A model generated the notes under the pieces. It saw nothing but the letters and a program-made list of their open reading frames with translations, did no database searches and had not been told where the DNA came from. This document shows, piece after piece, positions 45,133 to 55,037 of a stretch of 64,000 nucleotides of DNA (positions are counted from its first letter, which is position 1; each line of letters begins with the position of its first letter). The position numbers and the translations under genes are program-made. Source of the DNA: Litchfieldia salsa (lineage in GTDB: Bacteria > Bacillota > Bacilli > Bacillales > Bacillaceae_L); contig NZ_FNJU01000010.1 in assembly GCF_900104555.1 (NCBI RefSeq), positions 105,966 through 169,965 of the forward strand, given 5' to 3'.

Positions 45133-45164
45133 GCTGCTTAAAATTCGCTTATTATAGATTCCTC

Positions 45165-45482
45165 TTATTTCTTTTCCGCTAGCCACTCAGCGACTGCAAC
45201 TGCTTCGTCACCTACGATGATTTTCCCACGCATCATCCCTTGACCATTTTCTATGATGGATTCAATTTCTTCTTGAGAATACTCTGAACCTATATTCGCT
45301 AATCCTGGCCCAACCCCTCCGCTTAAATCTTGACCATGACATGATCCACAGTTTTGTTGGAATACTCGCTCTGCATTCACTGTCGCTGTATCTCCTGTTG
45401 CTTCTGAAGCTTCATCTCCTCCACCACAAGCAGCTAATACAACCAATACGACCAATAATAAACCTAATAATTTCACTTTCAA
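45165..45482 (-). CDS. cccB: Lipoprotein cytochrome c-551
   Basis: 105 residues. Lipoprotein signal with LAAC lipobox (Cys19), then a short acidic linker and a c-type cytochrome domain with haem-binding CGSCH and axial Met in GQGMMRGK. Electron carrier on the outer face of the membrane. Position downstream of yvjA and upstream of ftsE in order is as in B. subtilis. The terminator is at 45100-45132. Confidence 0.96.
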   Translation of the reverse strand: MKVKLLGLLLVVLVVLAACGGGDEASEATGDTATVNAERVFQQNCGSCHGQDLSGGVGPGLANIGSEYSQEEIESIIENGQGMMRGKIIVGDEAVAVAEWLAEKK

Positions 45483-45537
45483 TTATGACTCCCCCTTCCG
45501 AGCAAAATAAAGTTATTAAAATTTTATTATAACCGAT

Positions 45538-46404
45538 TTATGCTCGTTTAAAACCTTCACCTAACACCTCAGCAGCATCCATAACAATAACAAATGCAGA
45601 CGAATCAATGCTTTTCACTAATTGTTTCAATTTTGTGAACTCTGTTTGATCAACCACACACATCAAAATAGGACGTTCATCATCTGTATACCCACCAAAC
45701 GCAGACAGCTTCGTCACTCCACGGTCAATCTCATGTATGATTCCATTCCTAACCTTTTCTTGTTGATTTGTTATAATCATCGCCATTTTTGAATTGCCAA
45801 TTCCTATTTGCACAAGGTCAATGGTTTTACTGGTGACAAATAATCCAATTAATGCATAAAGCCCTCTTTCAATATCGAATACAACCGCTGCGGATAATAC
45901 GATCAGTCCATCTATAATCAGAACACATCGTCCAAGTGTAAAACCAGTATATTTATTAATAATTTGAGCGGCTAAATCAGTCCCGCCAGTCGAGCCCTTT
46001 CCTCTAAAAACAATTCCAAGACCTAAACCTACTCCGATTCCACCGAAGATGGCTCCTAGTAAAGGATCCAATGTTGCAGGTTCGACATCTCTTGAAAGAT
46101 ACACAACAAGAGGAAGAAAAATAGTCCCGACTAATGTCTTTGTGCCAAATTGTTTTCCTAGTAAAATAACTCCTGCAATAAACAGCGGTATATTGAATGC
46201 CCATTGAACATAGGCGGGTTCCCAGCCTAATAAAGTAAATAAAATGATACTAATACCACTTACCCCACCAGATGCTACTTGATTGGGTAATAAAAACACA
46301 TTAAAAGCCAAAGCAATAAATGCTGAACCAACTAAAATATGTATATACTCACTTACTAAATTTAAAAGTGGATGTTGTTCTTTTTGGCGTCTTCTCTTGT
46401 TCAT
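45538..46404 (-). CDS. yvjA: YitT/YvjA family membrane protein
   Basis: 288 residues. Five or six membrane segments (~18-180), FRGKGSTGGTDLAAQI as the conserved central motif, and a C-terminal cytoplasmic DUF2179 domain (~205-285; LSAFGGYTDDERPILMCVV). Members are UPF0750 proteins of unknown function. The gene position beside cccB is conserved with B. subtilis yvjA. The ATG is preceded by AGGAGGAAC. Confidence 0.93.
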   Translation of the reverse strand: MNKRRRQKEQHPLLNLVSEYIHILVGSAFIALAFNVFLLPNQVASGGVSGISIILFTLLGWEPAYVQWAFNIPLFIAGVILLGKQFGTKTLVGTIFLPLVVYLSRDVEPATLDPLLGAIFGGIGVGLGLGIVFRGKGSTGGTDLAAQIINKYTGFTLGRCVLIIDGLIVLSAAVVFDIERGLYALIGLFVTSKTIDLVQIGIGNSKMAMIITNQQEKVRNGIIHEIDRGVTKLSAFGGYTDDERPILMCVVDQTEFTKLKQLVKSIDSSAFVIVMDAAEVLGEGFKRA

Positions 46405-46626
46405 GTTGTTCCTCCTAATTCCGGTAATTCATTGATAACCTTTGAGAGTATAGCACGGGTTACAGAACAAGTAAACGCCAGTGTAATAACGTATTAAAGC
46501 AACAAAATGATGATTCATCTCGAATGTTTCTTCATTTTATTTCTTAAACCAAAAACCCCATCTTCATTTAGTTTGACTGACCTTCATTTTTTTATTCAAT
46601 GATTGGACTAGTAAGTTCGATAACAG

Positions 46627-46678
46627 AAAAAAAGAGATTGCCCATCTATACCAAGCGGCACTAGTGGACAATCTCTTT
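46627..46678 (-). terminator. Terminator of the membrane chemoreceptor-like gene
   Basis: Minus strand AAAGAGATTGTCCA...TGGGCAATCTCTTT followed by further T, 12 bases past the stop. Confidence 0.88.
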
Positions 46679-46689
46679 CATCATAATTA

Positions 46690-48180
46690 TTAGCTTTCTT
46701 TATATAAATTCATTAGACGTTCTGAAGCTTGATCTGTTTCTTGTATGGATGTAACTAAAAGCTGGTTTTGGTTATTCTGTGTATCAATAGATGCAGCAAT
46801 TTCTTCAAGGGAAGCTGATGTTTCCTCTATTACTGCAGCAAATTCTGTAATTGTTGTTTCAATACGTGAGGATGAATTGCCTAAATCTGACGTCATTTCC
46901 TCAAACTCTTTAACAGTTGCGTTTAATTTAGAAACTGCTTCGGTTATCTGGGTAAACACACTGATCGTGTCCTTCGTCATTTTCACACTATCATCCATCT
47001 TAGTTGCATTTTCAGACATTTGTGTTTGGGTTTCAAGCGTATTTTCGTTTACAGCAGCTAAGTTTTGTGAAATTTGATTCGCTGTTAATGAAGTTTGTTC
47101 AGCTAGTTTTCTAATTTCAGTTGCTACAACTGCAAAGCCTTTTCCGCTTTCCCCTGCTCTTGCAGCTTCAATCGATGCATTTAAGGCAAGCAAGTTCGTT
47201 TGAGATGCAATCGCTTGGATAGAATCTGCAAATTTATTTGTTTCATTAATTTTCCCAACAAGCTGGTTCATTGTTAATGACATAGCTCCAATGGAAGTTT
47301 GAAATTCTAGGATGGTTGTTAGTAAACCCTCAACTGTTTGTGATCCACTAGTAGAAGCTGATGACGTTTCATCTGTTTGTGCGTTCAAACTTGTAGCTGA
47401 ATGGATAAGTTGTTGAGCCACACGATTAAGTGTTTCAACGGATTCAGTAATTGTTGAGGCTGCTTCACTCTGAGTTTGCATCCCCGAGGAAATTTCAGAT
47501 ACAGCAACAGCCATTTCGTTGAAGGACTGCATTTGTTCTTCTCCCTGACCACGAATACTTTTGATATTTTCACTAATAGTGACTGAATTAGATTCAATTT
47601 CCTGTACTTGTTTTTGTTGCTGCTGATAACTAACAGCAGCAGCTTCCTGAAGGTCGCGAATGTCTTGATTCATTTTTAAAACAACCGTACTTTGGAAAAA
47701 CAGTGTTAGGATGATTAATAGTAGTAAGAGAAAATAAGTTGCAATAATCCTTGAGTCTAGTTCTAATACTTCATGTTTCATATAAATATATGTAATACTT
47801 TGAACTAATCCAAGACCTGAACCAATAGTTAGCACTGAACGCATATTATAAATTGCGACTGATGTTAAAAGAAAAATAGGCATGATTAACATAAGAATTG
47901 ATTCAGAACTTTCCATAATGACAAAAAGGACCAACGATAAGCCGACAACCGAAACATATGGAATTTTTGTGACGAACTTATTAATTTTAATTAATACTCC
48001 TAATATTCCTAAAAACATCGTGCCACTAATTGCGATAGTTAAAATTAGAGCTAGTGGTTGCTTGATTGCAATATCTACTAAAACTGCTAAAACAACTGAA
48101 ATTAAAATAACAGTGAAAAGTAGTTTATTTTTTCGTTGAATATCCGTTTTTTTGAGATTATCTAATAGATGTGTATTCAT
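46690..48180 (-). CDS. Membrane-embedded methyl-accepting chemotaxis-like protein
   Basis: 496 residues. Six hydrophobic segments in the first ~190 residues, no large extracellular sensor domain, no HAMP; then an MCP signalling domain with [20 protein letters not shown] and [20 protein letters not shown] at the tip. The multi-helix sensor is like that of intramembrane-sensing receptors. A near-consensus sigma-D promoter at 48240-48266 ties it to the motility regulon. It is inserted between yvjA and prfB compared with B. subtilis. Ligand is unknown. Confidence 0.93.
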   Translation of the reverse strand: MNTHLLDNLKKTDIQRKNKLLFTVILISVVLAVLVDIAIKQPLALILTIAISGTMFLGILGVLIKINKFVTKIPYVSVVGLSLVLFVIMESSESILMLIMPIFLLTSVAIYNMRSVLTIGSGLGLVQSITYIYMKHEVLELDSRIIATYFLLLLLIILTLFFQSTVVLKMNQDIRDLQEAAAVSYQQQQKQVQEIESNSVTISENIKSIRGQGEEQMQSFNEMAVAVSEISSGMQTQSEAASTITESVETLNRVAQQLIHSATSLNAQTDETSSASTSGSQTVEGLLTTILEFQTSIGAMSLTMNQLVGKINETNKFADSIQAIASQTNLLALNASIEAARAGESGKGFAVVATEIRKLAEQTSLTANQISQNLAAVNENTLETQTQMSENATKMDDSVKMTKDTISVFTQITEAVSKLNATVKEFEEMTSDLGNSSSRIETTITEFAAVIEETSASLEEIAASIDTQNNQNQLLVTSIQETDQASERLMNLYKES

Positions 48181-48239
48181 TTTACGCTCTCCCCTTAAAA
48201 CTAAGATTTCACATGAAGTAAAAAAGCTTCTTTATTTTA

Positions 48240-48266
48240 TTATCGGAAGGAAAGCGATTACGTTTA
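48240..48266 (-). promoter_or_regulatory. Sigma-D promoter of the membrane chemoreceptor-like gene
   Basis: Minus strand TAAA, 15 bases, TCCGATAA; consensus TAAA-N15-GCCGATAT. Spacing is exact, with mismatches only at the first and last positions of the -10. Confidence 0.82.
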
Positions 48267-48283
48267 AGCTTTTTTTTAAAAAT

Positions 48284-48317
48284 AAAAAATCCCACTGACT
48301 ATGGTCTGTGGGATTTT
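48284..48317 (-). terminator. prfB terminator
   Basis: Minus strand AAATCCCAC, 13-base loop, GTGGGATTTTTT: stem with T run, 11 bases beyond the prfB stop. Confidence 0.88.
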
Positions 48318-48327
48318 ACGTCGTGTA

Positions 48328-49426
48328 TTAAAGTTTTGATCGCAAGTAAGCATCAATAAATGGATCTAAGTCACCGTCCATCACGCTTTGTGTGTTTCCA
48401 ACCTCGGTATTTGTACGATGGTCTTTTACCATTGAGTATGGGTGGAATACATATGAACGGATTTGACTTCCCCAACCGATTTCTTTTTGCTCGCCACGAA
48501 TTTCATCTAGTTGCGATTGTTGTTCTTCAATTTTCAGCTGATACAGCTTTGCTTGAAGCATTTTCATCGCACGTTCACGGTTTTTAATCTGTGAACGCTC
48601 AGTTTGACATGTAACAACCGTATTGGTCGGTAGATGAGTAATACGAACCGCTGAATCAGTGGTATTGATATGCTGTCCACCTGCACCACTTGCTCGGTAC
48701 GTATCGATTTTCAAATCCTCTGTACGGATGTCAATTTCAATTTCATCATTAAATTCTGGCATAATCTCACACGAAACAAATGAGGTATGGCGACGACCTG
48801 ATGAATCGAAAGGAGAAATACGAACAAGTCTGTGTACACCTTTTTCCGCTTTTAAGTAGCCATAAGCATTATGACCTTTGATTAACAGGGTTACACTTTT
48901 AATCCCCGCTTCATCTCCTGGTAAGTAATCAAGAGTTTCAACCTTAAACCCTTTTCTCTCTGCCCAACGTGTATACATACGAAGAAGCATGGAGCCCCAA
49001 TCCTGTGATTCAGTTCCGCCAGCACCGGGGTGAAGTTCAAGGATGGCATTATTTTTATCATATGGCTCACTTAAAAGAAGCTGTAATTCAAAGTCATTCA
49101 TGCTCTTCACAAGTGCCTTCATTTCCTTAACAAGGTCTGATAGCATTTCCTCATCAGGCTCTTCCTTTAGTAATTCATGAGTAAGTTCAATGTTCTCATA
49201 TGATTCATCAAGCTCATTGAATTGGTTGACTGATTCTTTTAAAGCATTGACCTCATTGATCACTTCTTGTGCTGAATTTTGATCATTCCAAAATTCTGGC
49301 ATTGACATGACTTCGTCTAGTTCATTGATACGAGCTTGCTTTGCCTCTAAGTCAAAGAGACCCCCTAAACGCAGTTAATCTTTTTGCTATTTTATCAAGC
49401 TCTTGTTTAATTTCTACTAATTCCAA
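48328..49426 (-). CDS. prfB: Peptide chain release factor 2, with programmed +1 frameshift
   Basis: 365 residues after the frameshift; recognises UGA/UAA. Starts at TTG 49426 with GAGGTGA upstream ([17 protein letters not shown]). After 24 sense codons it meets an in-frame TGA (49352-49354) in the classical AGGGGG...CTTTGAC slippage site, then continues in the +1 frame ([14 protein letters not shown]). The second part contains the GGQ peptidyl-hydrolysis motif (SGAGGQHIN) and the SPF recognition motif (ISPFDSSGR). This is autoregulation by RF2 level, not a defect. Downstream of secA in the conserved secA-prfB order. Confidence 0.98.
49351..49366 (-). promoter_or_regulatory. prfB programmed frameshift signal
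   Basis: Minus strand AGGGGG, TCT, CTTTGAC: a Shine-Dalgarno-like stimulator, slippery CTT codon and in-frame TGA followed by C. This is the standard RF2 recoding site. Confidence 0.97.
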
Positions 49427-49469
49427 ATTGCTTCACCTCATTATGATTTTAAAAAGGTATTTTCGCCTG

Positions 49470-49497
49470 AAAAGGTGAGAGTAGCCTCTCACCTTTT
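49470..49497. terminator. Hairpin between secA and prfB
   Basis: AAAAGGTGAGAG, short loop, CTCTCACCTTTT: a perfect 12-bp stem. The T run is only four bases in the secA direction, so it is probably a partial terminator or attenuator within the secA-prfB operon. Confidence 0.65.
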
Positions 49498-49512
49498 CTT
49501 CTTAGCTACCTA

Positions 49513-52023
49513 TTATTTCCCACAGCACTGCTTATATTTTTTCCCGCTACCGCAAATACATGGGTCATTACGTCCGATGTCCATTGCTTTAGTGACTGGT
49601 TTTTTCTTCGGCTTTTCATCGCCTTCTTTTGGATGTACAGCCTGTTGTCCCTTCGCAACCTCTTGACGCTCAAGATTGTTACGGATTTGTGCTTTCATGA
49701 TATATCTAGAAACCTCTTCCTCAATCGAAGCAATCATTGTTTCAAACATCGCAAAGCCTTCCATTTGATACTCTCGTAAAGGATCCGTTTGTCCGTATGC
49801 CCGTAAATGAATTCCTTGACGAAGATTATCCATTTGGTCAATATGATCCATCCATTTGCTGTCAACTGCACGAAGTACAATTACCTTTTCAAATTCGCGC
49901 ATTTGCTCTGGTAAAAGCTCTGCTTCTTTTTCATTATAACGCTCTTTTACCTTATTCAGAATAGCCTCTACCATTTCCTCAGGCTCTTTTCCTTTAAGGT
50001 CTTTTTCTACGATGTCACCTTCTGATAGAAGATTTCCGTTCACGTAATCAACGATCCCTTTAATATTCCATTCTTCTGGTAATTCAGTTCCTGGTGTATA
50101 TAGCTCCACATTTCGAGCAATTGATGATGAAATCATCTTCTCTACAACTTCACGTAGATTTTCTGAGTCAATAACCTCATAACGCTGGCTATAAATGATT
50201 TCACGTTGCTGACGTAAAACATCATCATATTGAAGGAGCTGCTTACGTGCATCAAAGTTATTTCCTTCAACACGTTTTTGTGCAGATTCAACGGCTCTAG
50301 AAACCATTTTACTTTGAATCGGTTGATCATCATCCATTCCGAGACGTTCCATCATTGACTTCATATTGTCAGAACCGAAACGACGCATAAGCTCATCTTC
50401 CATTGAAAGATAGAACTGTGTTACCCCAGGATCTCCTTGACGACCAGAACGGCCTCGAAGCTGGTTATCAATACGACGTGACTCATGTCGCTCTGTCCCA
50501 ATAACAGCAAGTCCACCAACATCAACAACACCCGCGCCTAACTTGATGTCTGTTCCACGTCCAGCCATGTTCGTTGCGATTGTAACAGCACCACGTTGAC
50601 CTGCATTTTCAATAATTTCAGCTTCGCGTTCGTGATTCTTTGCATTAAGAATATGATGTTTAATGCCTTTTTTAGAAAGAAACTTAGAAATCAATTCAGA
50701 TGTTTCAATCGCGACAGTTCCAACTAGTACTGGCTGTCCCTTAAAATGACGCTCAGCAATATCCTCAGCTACTGCACGAAACTTTCCTTCAATTGACTTA
50801 TAAATTAAATCTGGACGATCATCACGGGCAATCGGGCGATTCGTCGGAATAACGACAACATTCATATTATAAATGTTACGGAATTCTTCTTCTTCCGTTT
50901 TAGCGGTACCAGTCATACCAGAGAGCTTTTCATACATACGGAAATAGTTCTGGAATGTAATCGTCGCTAGCGTCATGCTTTCGTTTTGAATTTCCAAGCC
51001 TTCTTTCGCTTCGATTGCTTGGTGTAGTCCATCACTATAGCGGCGACCTTTCATTAAACGACCAGTAAAACCATCAACAATTACTACTTCGCCTTCATCA
51101 ACAACATAATCAACATCTTTGTGCATGCTTGAATGTGCTTTTAGGGCCTGATTAATATGGTGAATTAAAGCAACATGATTGATATCAAAAAGGTTCTCAA
51201 TTCCAAAGGCTTTCTCCGCTCTTGAAATTCCATCCTCTGTTAATTGAACACTTTTTGTCTTCTCATCATAGGTATAATCTTCTTCAATCTTTAATGTACG
51301 AACAAATCCATTTGCTTGGATATACAAAGAAGTTGATTTTTGAGCAGTTCCAGAGATAATCAATGGTGTTCTCGCTTCATCAATTAAAATCGAGTCAACC
51401 TCATCAATAACGGCAAAATGCAGTGGACGTTGAACCATTTGTTCACGGTATAGCACCATGTTGTCACGTAAATAATCAAACCCAAATTCATTATTTGTAC
51501 CATATGTAATATCTGCACGATATGCTTCAATTTTTTCTTCACGAGAAAGTCCGTTTAAATTTAGTCCTACTGTTAGTCCTAAAAATTCGTATAACTGACC
51601 CATTTCATGTGCATCACGACTAGCAAGGTATTCGTTCACAGTAATAACGTGAACACCCTTCCCTGTAATCGCATTTAAATAAACAGGCATGGTAGACGTT
51701 AATGTTTTACCTTCCCCTGTTTTCATTTCTGAAATATTTCCTTCATGTAGTGCAGCACCACCCATTAATTGAACAGCATATGGATGTAAGCCTAATACAC
51801 GCTTAGCCGCTTCACGAACAACTGCAAATGCTTCAACTAAAAGGGCATCAAGTGTTTCACCTTTTGCATATCTTGCTTTGAATTCTTCCGTTTTTTCTCG
51901 TAATTGCTCGTCTGTTAGCCCTTCGGTTTGTGGACGCAATGCCTCAATTTTTTCGGCCAATGTTTCCAATTTTTTAATTTGGCGTTTGTTCGGATCAAAT
52001 ACTTTATTTAAAAGTCCAAGCAT
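49513..52023 (-). CDS. secA: Preprotein translocase ATPase SecA
   Basis: 836 residues. Motor of the Sec export pathway. Walker A MKTGEGKT near residue 105, [15 protein letters not shown], and helicase motifs with NMAGRGTDI and [10 protein letters not shown]. The C-terminal zinc-binding [13 protein letters not shown] for SecB/lipid contact is intact. ATG at 52023 has GAGGAG 8 bases before; a TTG directly upstream is not needed. Followed by prfB. Confidence 0.99.
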   Translation of the reverse strand: MLGLLNKVFDPNKRQIKKLETLAEKIEALRPQTEGLTDEQLREKTEEFKARYAKGETLDALLVEAFAVVREAAKRVLGLHPYAVQLMGGAALHEGNISEMKTGEGKTLTSTMPVYLNAITGKGVHVITVNEYLASRDAHEMGQLYEFLGLTVGLNLNGLSREEKIEAYRADITYGTNNEFGFDYLRDNMVLYREQMVQRPLHFAVIDEVDSILIDEARTPLIISGTAQKSTSLYIQANGFVRTLKIEEDYTYDEKTKSVQLTEDGISRAEKAFGIENLFDINHVALIHHINQALKAHSSMHKDVDYVVDEGEVVIVDGFTGRLMKGRRYSDGLHQAIEAKEGLEIQNESMTLATITFQNYFRMYEKLSGMTGTAKTEEEEFRNIYNMNVVVIPTNRPIARDDRPDLIYKSIEGKFRAVAEDIAERHFKGQPVLVGTVAIETSELISKFLSKKGIKHHILNAKNHEREAEIIENAGQRGAVTIATNMAGRGTDIKLGAGVVDVGGLAVIGTERHESRRIDNQLRGRSGRQGDPGVTQFYLSMEDELMRRFGSDNMKSMMERLGMDDDQPIQSKMVSRAVESAQKRVEGNNFDARKQLLQYDDVLRQQREIIYSQRYEVIDSENLREVVEKMISSSIARNVELYTPGTELPEEWNIKGIVDYVNGNLLSEGDIVEKDLKGKEPEEMVEAILNKVKERYNEKEAELLPEQMREFEKVIVLRAVDSKWMDHIDQMDNLRQGIHLRAYGQTDPLREYQMEGFAMFETMIASIEEEVSRYIMKAQIRNNLERQEVAKGQQAVHPKEGDEKPKKKPVTKAMDIGRNDPCICGSGKKYKQCCGK

Positions 52024-52140
52024 CAAAAACGCTCCTCTATCTTATATATTTCAACTATTATAAATAAATTAATCTAATATAAACCATTTTAACACTATTT
52101 TTTTGCAGGGTAAACTTTTCATCAAATCAGACTATGTACA

Positions 52141-52201
52141 CGGGACAAAATTAGTCCCACTCCCGGTGCCAGGCACCACAAGTGGGACTGATTCTGTCCC
52201 G
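52141..52201. repeat. Dispersed repeat family 3, copy 2
   Basis: CGGGACAAAATTAGTCCCAC, GGTGCCAGGCACC, GTGGGACTGATTCTGTCCCG: nested inverted repeats. It shares the GGTGCCTGGCACC centre and GGGAC/GTCCC arms with 11246-11300. It lies between hpf and secA. Confidence 0.78.
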
Positions 52202-52229
52202 ATTAAATAGATTTTTGAAGTAAACAACG

Positions 52230-52263
52230 AAAGAGCACAACCTTTAGAGGCTGTGCTCTCTCT
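52230..52263 (-). terminator. hpf terminator
   Basis: Minus strand GAGAGCACAGCC, 7-base loop, GTTGTGCTCTTTC; T-rich but interrupted tail. Confidence 0.68.
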
Positions 52264-52276
52264 TCAAGTCTATTTA

Positions 52277-52834
52277 TTAATTCGGTTCAATGATGCCGTA
52301 CCTGCCGTCATTTCGACGATAAACGACATTAGTTGTATTAGTATCCGCATTTGTATAGACGAAGAAGCTATGTCCAAGCATATTCATTTGTAGGATTGCT
52401 TCCTCACTATCCATTGGCTTTAAGTTAAATCGCTTCATACGAACTAACTCAAACTCATCTGAATCAGCTTCAGGTTCTTTAACAGCGACCTTACTATCCC
52501 CATTTGAGAAAAATGAATGGATAGAACCTTGCTCTCGGAATTTACGATTTACTTTTGTCTTATGTTTACGAATTTGACGCTCAAGCTTATCGACAACTAA
52601 GTCGATCGCAGCATACATATCATTATGCGATTCCTCAGCTCTTAAGACCAGCTGAGTCATCGGAATCGTCACTTCTATCTTTTGTTCTTTGTCATTGTAT
52701 ACTTTTAAATTCACATGAACATTTGCATCGGGAGTACCGTCAAAATAGCGTTCTAACTTACTTAGTTTCTTCTCAACATACTCTCGTAATGCTGGAGTTA
52801 CCTCAATGTTTTCACCGCGGACGTTGTATTTCAT
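52277..52834 (-). CDS. hpf: Long-form ribosome hibernation promoting factor
   Basis: 185 residues. N-terminal RaiA/HPF domain (~1-100; MKYNVRGENIEVTPALREYV, NDMYAAIDLVVDKLERQIRK), linker, and a C-terminal dimerisation domain (~125-185; EEAILQMNMLGHSFFVY, VVYRRNDGRYGIIEP) found in the long form that joins two 70S ribosomes into 100S dimers. The ribosome site is AAGGAGGAG. A consensus sigma-B promoter lies at 52982-53007, as in B. subtilis yvyD/hpf. A sigma-H promoter may also exist but I could not identify it. Confidence 0.98.
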   Translation of the reverse strand: MKYNVRGENIEVTPALREYVEKKLSKLERYFDGTPDANVHVNLKVYNDKEQKIEVTIPMTQLVLRAEESHNDMYAAIDLVVDKLERQIRKHKTKVNRKFREQGSIHSFFSNGDSKVAVKEPEADSDEFELVRMKRFNLKPMDSEEAILQMNMLGHSFFVYTNADTNTTNVVYRRNDGRYGIIEPN

Positions 52835-53335
52835 ACATGAACTCCTCCTTTTAAGTCGACCAATCTAACTGAATGGTCTTAACATCTATATCTCTAGGTC
52901 ATGAAGAGAACCCAAGAGTTATAATCAGTTATAAAGCACCCATGAAAGCACTTTATTTTGATTATATATACTAATTCTACAATACCCGCCTTCATTCCTT
53001 CTTAAACCACTAAAATTTTATTACAAAATTGTGAAAACTTTTATAACTTATTTTTTAACTGAAGTACTAAAGGAAAATATTATTATACTCACAGTATATC
53101 GCCAATACTTTGAAAATATTGGTATTAATTATGTTTTTTTTTCTACAAAAATGGTCTAAGTCTATTTAACTCCGATTCTTTCATCTTTCTAAATAATAAT
53201 ATTATTTTCCACATTTTTTTACATTTTTCTGCAATTCAGTGTAAAATAGAAGGAACAGTGTAGTTCACCCAAACATCTATGAATATGTAACGGAAATCAC
53301 ACCAATTACATTCCTGTTTATTGGAGAGCATGCTT
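52835..53335. other. Divergent intergenic region hpf / HD-GYP gene
   Basis: About 500 very AT-rich bases. Contents: the sigma-B promoter of hpf, a CCAATA...TATTGG inverted repeat near 53102-53122, and presumably the HD-GYP promoter, which I could not place with confidence. Confidence 0.5.
52982..53007 (-). promoter_or_regulatory. Sigma-B promoter of hpf
   Basis: Minus strand GTTTAA, 14 bases, GGGTAT: exact match to the general-stress consensus, ~150 bases before the hpf ATG. B. subtilis hpf is a known sigma-B gene. Confidence 0.93.
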
Positions 53336-54373
53336 ATGAATAATAACTTCGAAATATCATTTGAACTTGTAGGGAAGAAAATAGGTCAAGACATCTATTC
53401 TGATCACGGTATATTACTGTTAAAAAAAGGGACAACCCTGACAGAAACTCATATTGTACTCTTGCAAAACTATAAGTTTGGAACATTGGTTGAAATTGAA
53501 GACAAATATCCAAATGATAAATTAAATGCCAAGATGCAAAAGCTGTATGACCAAAACCTTAAAGAAATATCTACATTGTTTCAGAATATTAATCTTAATA
53601 ATAGTCCTCCAATTAAAGAACTAATCAATGCTTATCAACCATTAATTGAACAAGCCACAGACCATACAGATTCAATTAGATATTTGCATGGAATTAAGGA
53701 TTATGATGAATATACCTATAGACATAGTATTAATGTTGGTATGATTAGTGCTGTTATCGGAAAGCTGCTAGGCCGTTCTAAGAAGGATATTTTCCTTCTT
53801 GGTCAAATGGGCCTTCTTCATGATATCGGCAAAACGATGATCAGCCCTGATATTATTAACAAGCCGGGTCGTCTTGATGCAAATGAATGGCAGGAAATCA
53901 CACGTCATACAATATATGGCTATCAGATTCTTAAGGAAGTTGAGGACCTGGATATCCATATCCCTGCTGCCGCTCTCCTTCATCATGAACGAATTGATGG
54001 CAGTGGTTATCCAAATGGGGTGAAGGAAAAAGATTTACCATTTCTTGTGCAAATCCTTTCAGTCGCAGATACATATGATGCAATCTCTACAGAACGAGTA
54101 TATCAAGCGAAGAAACCAGATTTTGTGGGTATTAATATATTGGTGGAAGAAGCTTACAACAACAAGCTAAATCCTGCAATTGTATTTCCATTTGTACGAT
54201 ATTTAATGAGACAATATATCCGTAAGGAAGTTGTATTAAATACAGGAGATCATGGTGAGATTATTTTCATACATGATGATGAACCACATCAACCATTGAT
54301 TATAACGAATGAGGAATATGTGGATTTGCGGAAGAATAGAAAAATCCGATTAAGTGATGTCGTCCGAAAATAG
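53336..54373 (+). CDS. HD-GYP domain protein (putative c-di-GMP phosphodiesterase)
   Basis: About 345 residues. N-terminal ~100 residues without a recognised sensor (FELVGKKIGQDIYSDHGILL, as in many HD-GYP proteins), then HD-GYP (~115-290). Metal/catalytic residues: HRHSINVG, LLHDIGKT (HD), LLHHERIDGSGYP (HH and GYP motifs). Such enzymes hydrolyse c-di-GMP and so favour motility, consistent with the flagellar genes next door. ATG 53336 has GGAGAG 7 bases before it; the frame is open from TTG 53321. Activity is inferred from conserved residues only. Confidence 0.92.
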   Translation: MNNNFEISFELVGKKIGQDIYSDHGILLLKKGTTLTETHIVLLQNYKFGTLVEIEDKYPNDKLNAKMQKLYDQNLKEISTLFQNINLNNSPPIKELINAYQPLIEQATDHTDSIRYLHGIKDYDEYTYRHSINVGMISAVIGKLLGRSKKDIFLLGQMGLLHDIGKTMISPDIINKPGRLDANEWQEITRHTIYGYQILKEVEDLDIHIPAAALLHHERIDGSGYPNGVKEKDLPFLVQILSVADTYDAISTERVYQAKKPDFVGINILVEEAYNNKLNPAIVFPFVRYLMRQYIRKEVVLNTGDHGEIIFIHDDEPHQPLIITNEEYVDLRKNRKIRLSDVVRK

Positions 54374-54403
54374 ACGATATCGCTTTTTTGTTTGGCTTTT
54401 ATT

Positions 54404-54608
54404 AAATAGATTGTTACTTTTAAAGCCGCAGGCTGAATACACTCCGCGTCCGGCGGGTAACCAGTGAGCCTCCTCGTCGCTAATGCTCCTGCAGGGTCTC
54501 ACTTTGGCCACTAGTCCCGCAGGAGTCTACGTGTATTCAGCCTGCTAGAAAACTACCTTTTTCAATGTTTAATGTCTAAAACAACTAATTTTGAAAGGTC
54601 AGCCTTTT
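54404..54608 (+). repeat. Dispersed repeat family 1, copy 6
   Basis: Full length: AGATTGTTACTTTTAAAGCC outer arm, GCAGGCTGAATACACTCCG / GTGTATTCAGCCTGC inner arms, core CTCCTCGTCGC...GCTCCTGCAGGGTCTCAC. It sits between the convergent HD-GYP and fliT genes. Confidence 0.93.
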
Positions 54609-54654
54609 CCTTTTAATATAATCCCTATAAAATTTACTGTTGCCAAGAACGAAT

Positions 54655-54681
54655 AAAGGCCCCTATTCAGGAGCCTTCTTT
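54655..54681 (-). terminator. Terminator of the flaG-fliD-fliS-fliT operon
   Basis: Minus strand AAGGCTCCT, GAAT loop, AGGGGCCTT, TATT; stem of 9 bp with one wobble, 6 bases beyond the fliT stop. Confidence 0.75.
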
Positions 54682-54686
54682 CATAC

Positions 54687-55037
54687 CTATTTCTTTCGAT
54701 CAAAAAACATACCGTCCCCATTTGATAATGATTGGTAGGGGTTTGTGTATTTATTATTTGATTCTTTTGTTTTGCTTAATTGGTTAAGATCTGTTTGTAT
54801 TTGAGACTTAATCATTTTAAACTTCTCATCGATGATTTTTTGATCGTCGATAAGTTCTTTTCCTAAACGCATCTCTTCCTCGGTATATGGAGGATTTAGC
54901 TTATCCATCAGTTGTTCACGACTTTCTAACATTTGTTCAATATTAGCAATATAGTCATCGCGATCTTCCTTTGGTACAGGGTTCTCTAGCAGTTGAATAA
55001 GTTGTTTTGTATCCCTATATAGCTTTTCAACACTCAT
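54687..55037 (-). CDS. fliT: Flagellar protein FliT
   Basis: 116 residues, all-helical, MSVEKLYRDTKQLIQLLENP at the start, Lys/Gln-rich C-terminus. FliT is the export chaperone for the FliD cap protein. Sequence similarity across the family is low; the assignment relies on length, helical pattern and position after fliS, whose stop it overlaps by one base (ATG/TAATG). Confidence 0.85.
   Translation of the reverse strand: MSVEKLYRDTKQLIQLLENPVPKEDRDDYIANIEQMLESREQLMDKLNPPYTEEEMRLGKELIDDQKIIDEKFKMIKSQIQTDLNQLSKTKESNNKYTNPYQSLSNGDGMFFDRKK

Noticed and set aside
44744-45157. Two overlapping plus-strand frames encoding a 17-residue repeat
   Set aside because: Openness is explained by the 51-bp period; no ribosome site, and the opposite-strand cccB terminator overlaps the end.
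48328-49426. prfB as a pseudogene because of the internal TGA
   Set aside because: The AGGGGG...CTTTGAC site is the normal programmed frameshift of RF2.
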